A DNA stretch of 64,000 bases from Parietichytrium sp. I65-24A (lineage: Eukaryota > Sar > Bigyra > Thraustochytrida > Thraustochytriidae), in the NCBI GenBank assembly GCA_012862575.1, contig BLSF01000012.1, positions 372,001 to 436,000 on the forward strand, in the 5' to 3' direction. How positions within the stretch are numbered: the stretch's first letter is position 1; each line of letters opens with the position of its first letter. The translations under genes and the position numbers were made by a program. The notes beneath the pieces were generated by a model, which was given only the letters and a program-made list of their open reading frames with translations, was not told where the DNA came from and made no database searches. This document shows positions 63,863-64,000 of the stretch, piece by piece.

Positions 63863-63934
63863 CGTGTGTGTATGTGCGCGGGGACGGCGGATTAGGGGTG
63901 CGCGCAGTGAGTTGAAGATTGTGGATCAGGAAAG

Positions 63935-64000
63935 ATGGCGTACAGAGGACAAGGGAGTGGGGTCGTGAACGACCTGGTCATGCTTGACAGCTTGACCGAG
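63935..64000 (+). CDS. Probable myosin heavy chain, first 22 codons (cut by window end)
   Basis: The frame starts with the locally favoured context AAAGATGG and stays open to the window edge. It encodes 22 residues ending GVVNDLVMLDSLTE. This resembles the start of myosin motor domains, where a GV-x-DL/M-x-x-L-x-x-L-s/t-E segment precedes the ATP-binding core. With so few residues the call is tentative; another motor or an unrelated protein is possible. Confidence 0.45.
   Translation, partial: MAYRGQGSGVVNDLVMLDSLTE

Larger units (their letters stand above)
61961..63934. other. Intergenic region upstream of NOP10 and the probable myosin
   Basis: Contains GTACTCACTGTCAG at about 62568, a perfect palindrome GTGAGTACTCAC at about 63029-63040, and an unexplained denser block at about 63285-63460. 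GA and GAAA tracts run from 63465 to 63620 and 63826 to 63862. A GAG/GTGAGT at about 63656 and a CAG just before the myosin start could bound a 5' UTR intron. Confidence 0.45.

Noticed and set aside
1-64000. Transposable elements, LTR elements or virus-derived genes
   Set aside because: No reverse transcriptase, integrase, transposase or capsid motifs and no terminal repeats of useful length were seen on either strand.

Overview
This is a nuclear DNA window from a eukaryotic microbe. It carries about 15 protein genes separated by intergenic stretches of roughly 0.3 to 5 kb that are rich in GA/CT microsatellites. Most large genes, up to 8.1 kb, are a single uninterrupted reading frame. Two small genes (MOB1-like and NOP10) have short GT-AG introns. 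Gene content (an ankyrin-repeat histone deacetylase, a GAF-domain guanylate cyclase, a giant nucleoporin, a peroxisomal dienoyl-CoA reductase, a mucin-stalked subtilase) fits a unicellular protist. A stramenopile such as a labyrinthulomycete is my best guess from overall style, but nothing read here proves it. No rRNA, tRNA, CRISPR array or transposon was recognised.

Layout. 1.9-3.6 kb: basic coiled-coil protein with an IQ-like motif (-). 6.4-8.8 kb: N-myristoylation-type GAF-GAF-guanylate cyclase (+), convergent with a 1893-residue acidic SAM-domain protein (-, 9.1-14.8 kb). 16.7-18.6 kb: protein with two copies of a 35-residue Cys7His motif (-). 23.9-29.4 kb: putative transcription regulator with CUT-like, TAZ-like and RING parts (-). 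33.7-35.7 kb: type II membrane protein with a tubulin-tyrosine-ligase-like domain (-). 37.1-37.9 kb: peroxisomal 2,4-dienoyl-CoA reductase (+). 39.0-40.1 kb: four-exon MOB1-like gene (+). 40.7-43.3 kb: ankyrin-histone deacetylase (-), sharing a CRE-containing divergent promoter with a 2699-residue FG nucleoporin (+, 44.8-52.9 kb). The nucleoporin ends in a degenerate acyl-protein-thioesterase-like domain. 53.0-54.0 kb: UBA5-like E1 domain lacking the catalytic cysteine (-). 57.8-60.8 kb: membrane-anchored subtilase (+). 61.5-62.0 kb: NOP10 in two exons (-). 63.9 kb to the window end: first codons of a probable myosin (+).

The genes do not form one pathway; they are a normal mixture of nuclear, signalling and metabolic functions. 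Several are variants of conserved families in which key residues are changed: the nucleoporin's hydrolase tail, the MOB1 zinc site, the UBA5-like active site and the TTL-like ATP-grasp end. Starts were chosen at ATG codons; in-frame GTG/TTG extensions were discarded. Eight starts share the context AAG-ATG, which helped in choosing. A single N at 43806 marks an assembly join flanked by a near-identical duplicated segment.
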